Below, piece by piece: positions 60,501 to 64,000 of a stretch of 64,000 nucleotides of DNA (positions within the stretch are counted from its first letter, which is position 1; every line of letters starts with the position of its first letter). The position numbers and the translations under genes are program-made. The stretch is taken from contig LR746267.1 of NCBI GenBank assembly GCA_902729315.2, forward strand, positions 8,558,424 to 8,622,423, in the 5' to 3' direction. The DNA is from Spirodela intermedia. Its lineage: Eukaryota; Streptophyta; Magnoliopsida; Alismatales; Araceae. The notes under the pieces are model-generated. The model was not told the DNA's origin. It worked only from the letters and a program-made list of their open reading frames with translations, and did not search any database.

Positions 60501-62792
60501 TCTCTTCAACTTTGATCCTTGCCCAGGAATGCGATCATAGGTTTTCCGTCTTCAATCGTCTCTCTGATAGAAGCTCTCCTGTTTTTCAGGCGACCAGTTA
60601 GCAATTGGAAAGGAAACAGGACGCCGTCTGGGGATGGGAACGAACATGTATCCCTCGTCTGCTTTGCTGGGCCAAAATAAGGACGAGTCTATTGCTGCTC
60701 TGCCTATTGATGAACTGATCGAGAAAGCCGACGGATTTGCTGGAGTTTTTCCAGGTCTCTCACGAATCCCTTGTGTGAATCTGCTGACTTGATCGGCTTT
60801 ATTGCACATTTTGGTCTGAATTTTGTTTCTCTGAGCAGAGCATAAGTATGAAATCGTCAAGCGTCTGCAAGCGAGGAAACACATCTGTGGAATGACGGGG
60901 GACGGGGTTAATGATGCTCCTGCTCTTAAGAAGGCAGACATTGGAATAGCAGTTGCAGATGCAACGGATGCAGCTCGTAGCGCTTCGGATATCGTTCTTA
61001 CAGAACCTGGCCTTAGCGTAATAATCAGCGCCGTCTTGACGAGCCGTGCCATCTTCCAGAGGATGAAAAATTACACGGTACGCTTTGTGTGTCATCTTTA
61101 GACCCAGTTATAGTTTTTCATAATCACCGAGTTTGACTTTTTCTTGGCTGCGGTGATTCTGTTTTGTTTTGTTATTTTTGCAGATCTATGCTGTTTCTAT
61201 TACGATTCGGATTGTGGTATGCTATGATCTCTTGGCCATTTTATTTTATTTTATGGATGAATAAGAAGATGAGATGATTCTGTCAAATGGAGCCCCCTTG
61301 AGCTATTTTTCTTTCTATCGATGATCAATCTTTCTTGCTGGCCGTCGTACTTCTTCGAAGATAACCGGTTTATCCGTTGTTCCAAATATCTGTGATCGCA
61401 ACAGCTCGGCTTCATGTTGCTCGCGCTCATCTGGAAGTTTGACTTTCCACCCTTCATGGTCCTGATAATCGCGATTCTTAATGATGGTCTGTATTCGCTC
61501 CTTGAACCCTACTAATTTCTCAAGTTTTGGATTTACGTTTATACTCCTTTGTTGTGCTCCTAATCAATTTGACGGCTGCTTCTATCTTGTTCAGGCACCA
61601 TAATGACGATATCGAAGGACAGGGTGAAGCCCTCCCCGCTCCCCGACAGCTGGAAACTGGCAGAGATTTTTGCCACCGGCATCATCCTCGGCAGCTATCT
61701 GGCGATGATGACTGTCATCTTCTTCTGGGCCGCATACAAGACTGACTTCTTCCCGGTGAGGGTCCCCGGGCCGAGCTCAACGCCGTGTTTTTTTCCCCTC
61801 TCTCCGTCCATGATCTGTTATTCGTTATAAGTCAACGGCGGCGTACCCAAGCTTTCAAGTTTCATGTTCTGCAGAGGATATTCAAGGTAGAAAGCCTTCA
61901 GAGGACAGCTCAGGACGACTTCCAGAAGCTTGCTTCCGCCGTCTACCTGCAAGTGAGCACCATCAGCCAGGCTCTCATCTTCGTGACCCGGTCGCGGAGC
62001 TGGTCCTTTGTGGAACGCCCGGGGTTGCTGCTTGTGACTGCCTTCTTCGTGGCTCAGCTGGTTCTTTTCTTCCCCTCTCCCCTCCCAACGCTTCCGCTGA
62101 AACCCACCTGCCTAAACGAAGTCATCTCCACTCTCTCACTTTCTCTCGCTCGCAGATTGCTACCCTGATCGCCGTGTACGCGGACTGGGGATTTTCTGCT
62201 ATCAAGGGGATCGGATGGGGATGGGCCGGCGTGGTCTGGCTCTACAACATCATCTTCTACCTTCCCCTCGACCCCATCAAGTTCATGATACGCTACGCCC
62301 TGAGTGGGAGGGCGTGGGATCTCGTCATCGAGCAGAGGGTAAGCCCGGCACTCTCGATCCCCGCCTGTTTAGACGGCTGGTTCTGTATCTAACTCAGGCT
62401 TTCTCTCGTGCCTGCCGCCGCAGATCGCCTTCACCCGGCAGAAGGACTTCGGGAAGGAAGCCCGAGAGCTCAAGTGGGCTCACGCCCAGAGGACCCTGCA
62501 CGGGCTGCAGCCACCGGACACCAAGATGTTCGGGGAGAGAACCAGCGTCACCGATCTCAACCAGCTGGCCGAGGAAGCCAAGAGACGAGCCGAGATCGCC
62601 AGGTTGGGATGGAAAATTCTCGTCAACCCGCTCCTTTCATCCGCCGCCTCTGCCTCTCTGCTAAATGCTGCTCCTCTTTCTTGATTTTTTTTCAGGCTGC
62701 GGGAGCTCCACACGCTGAAGGGGCATGTGGAGTCCGTGGTGAGGTTGAAGGGCCTGGACATCGACACCATCCAGCAGTCCTACACCGTGTGA
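57481..62792 (+). CDS. AHA: Plasma-membrane H+-ATPase (P3A type), complete
   Basis: An electrogenic proton pump that energises the plasma membrane. Twenty-one exons, 956 codons: 57481-57534, 57748-57867, 58004-58102, 58177-58314, 58452-58586, 58678-58857, 58968-59174, 59251-59370, 59482-59601, 59679-59801, 59906-60010, 60089-60233, 60590-60754, 60839-61077, 61184-61216, 61405-61486, 61595-61755, 61875-62060, 62156-62338, 62424-62602, 62696-62792. Seen in order: TGES (186-189), PIAMP of M4, the phosphorylated Asp in DKTGT (D333), [15 protein letters not shown] (590-598) and the proton-binding Asp in ILNDGT (D688, matching AHA2 D684). The C-terminal regulatory domain runs from about 866. It ends YTV, so the penultimate Thr955 is present for phosphorylation and 14-3-3 binding. 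All catalytic residues are intact. Intron 6 uses a GC donor. Exon 15 is a 33 nt micro-exon. Confidence 0.97.
57542..57577. repeat. (CT)n microsatellite in H+-ATPase intron 1
   Basis: A 36 bp CT run beginning only 7 nt after the donor of intron 1. Confidence 0.95.
58858..58967 (+). other. GC-AG intron of the H+-ATPase gene
   Basis: Exon 6 must end after the codons for GHFQK because exon 7 resumes with VLTSIGNFC, a conserved contiguous segment. The first intron bases are GCAGGG, and no GT is available at a frame-compatible place. The acceptor is a normal CCCAG. The exon end CAGAAG pairs well with U1, as is typical of GC donors. Confidence 0.85.
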
Positions 62793-64000
62793 AGAGAGGG
62801 CTCAGTCCAGTCCGTCAACCTCTTATCTCCATTTCCCTATATATGATTCTGCAAGGATTCTCGTCTGCGTAGCGTCGTGTCGACCTCCGTCGTCTGGTAA
62901 TTAGTGTACCCGGAGATCTTATGAATGTACAAAACTTCGTCTTTTTTGGTTTTCTGAGATCCTGTACCATCTCTCCCTCGTCCCTGTCGTATGCCTTCCC
63001 AAGGGTTTCGTTCCGTATCTGCGGGACGGAAGAGGGAGGGAGAGGAGACTTTCTGAAAGAAGGCCGTACCCCGCCCGCCACCCGTCCCCTCTTCTTCTGA
63101 AAGAGGTTACTCTCCCTTTGCTTCCTGTGCCGAGATTGCCTGCCTGCCTGTCAGCCGGTTGCACAGACGGCCATTACAGGGCTGAGTAGGTGAGATCCGT
63201 CGTTCTCCTTCCCTTCGTTTGATGGGGAGGATCACATCAGGGAACTGGAGGAGGTTGGATTGATTCTTGCCGGGATTGCGGCGTACGATTCGTTCAACCA
63301 GGGATGTGCTCAGCAATCCAGTCGTCTACGGAAAGCCAGGTGGGAGGTGAAAGACGGCTTTCTGGCCAGGCTGCCACCGTGAACTTGCCTCGGATTCGCC
63401 CCATTAATGTTCCCGCTAGCCACCCAATAATGTTCAAAGCTCTCTCTCTCTCTCACATTGAAGTCTTACTAGGACTGCACCGCTGGATCTGAGATCCGGG
63501 TGGAACAGTGGATAGCCTTTTCTCTCCTGCTCATGACTTCCCCTTGCACGTGTTCGCTCTCGAGGAGACGAACACCAGACATCACACGTGTTTGAGCAGC
63601 AGCCCTGGCCAAGGAGACGAATGCACGTGCCAATTGAAAAGAGGACAGAAACAAGTTGCAAAAGCCTTGGCGTTTTTCAGTTTCGACCCCGGTAAAAGTT
63701 TCCGTTTGTGAAAGCAACGCGTTGTCCTCTTTTATTTGAAAAACACGCTCACAAAGTTGACCAAGATTCCTACCGTTGTTGCCTCATCTGAAGGAAGTCA
63801 CAATTCTGCCCCTCCAAGGGAGGCCTTCTCGGTGAGATGGGCACGTTGACGATAAGAGGAAAACCGAACATTTTAATTATGAATATAAAAGCAAATTAAA
63901 ATAGTATTATAGGTATTATTTTAGAAATTATTAGACAATAAAATATCATAGTCTTTGCTGGCCTCTTACAAAATTTCTTTCCATATTGTCCTTACACGAG
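62793..64000. other. H+-ATPase 3' UTR and downstream flank
   Basis: The 3' UTR probably ends near 62920-62960, where TTATGAATGTACAAAAC occurs. The rest has a short CT run (about 63440-63455) and AT-rich DNA at the right edge. Open frames here are short and carry no recognisable domain. No gene is supported. Confidence 0.55.

Noticed and set aside
11100-62792. Co-oriented gene cluster acting as one pathway or operon
   Set aside because: The four plus-strand genes encode a splicing factor, an RNA-binding protein, an inositol pyrophosphate kinase and a proton pump, with large gaps and, for most of them, their own promoter signals.

Overview
This is nuclear DNA of a flowering plant. Every recognisable gene is split by spliceosomal introns, the gene families are plant-type (HDA19-like deacetylase, calcium-dependent protein kinase, VIH-type PPIP5K, P3A plasma-membrane H+-ATPase), and intergenic DNA carries microsatellites and decayed retroelement pieces. 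GC-rich first exons (the kinase and the deacetylase) next to AT-rich introns hint at a monocot or an early-diverging angiosperm, but the sequence does not fix the lineage. There are no rRNA genes, intact tRNA genes, CRISPR arrays or bacterial-type operons.

Layout. 1-3329 (minus): 5' part of a class I histone deacetylase close to HDA19; the remaining C-terminal exons lie beyond the left edge. 4280-7124 (minus): a complete six-exon calcium-dependent protein kinase. 7125-11099: a 4 kb intergenic region with a W-box cluster, a degenerate ~125 bp repeat family in two blocks, a 45 bp inverted repeat and a possible LTR remnant. 11100-22180 (plus): complete 12-exon SF3A3/SF3a60 splicing factor with an unexplained antisense open frame in intron 6. 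23304-28658 (plus): a caprin-like RGG-box protein whose first intron looks U12-type. 29713-53956 (plus): a complete 30-exon diphosphoinositol pentakisphosphate kinase (VIH), with a decayed LINE fragment in one intron. 53957-57480: GC-rich intergenic and promoter DNA. 57481-62792 (plus): complete 21-exon plasma-membrane H+-ATPase, including a GC-AG intron and a Ser-rich upstream ORF. 62793-64000: 3' flank.

The genes are unrelated housekeeping and signalling loci and do not form a pathway cluster. Exon borders were derived by hand from splice signals, reading phase and family conservation. In all six genes the exon lengths close in frame, and the five genes complete in the window give full-length proteins (539, 510, about 460, 1062 and 956 residues).

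I found no previously undescribed multi-gene system. The observations most worth checking are the candidate U12 intron in the caprin-like gene, the long antisense open frame inside SF3A3, the GC-AG intron and uORF of the H+-ATPase, and the repeat/inverted-repeat structure at 8.5-10.6 kb.
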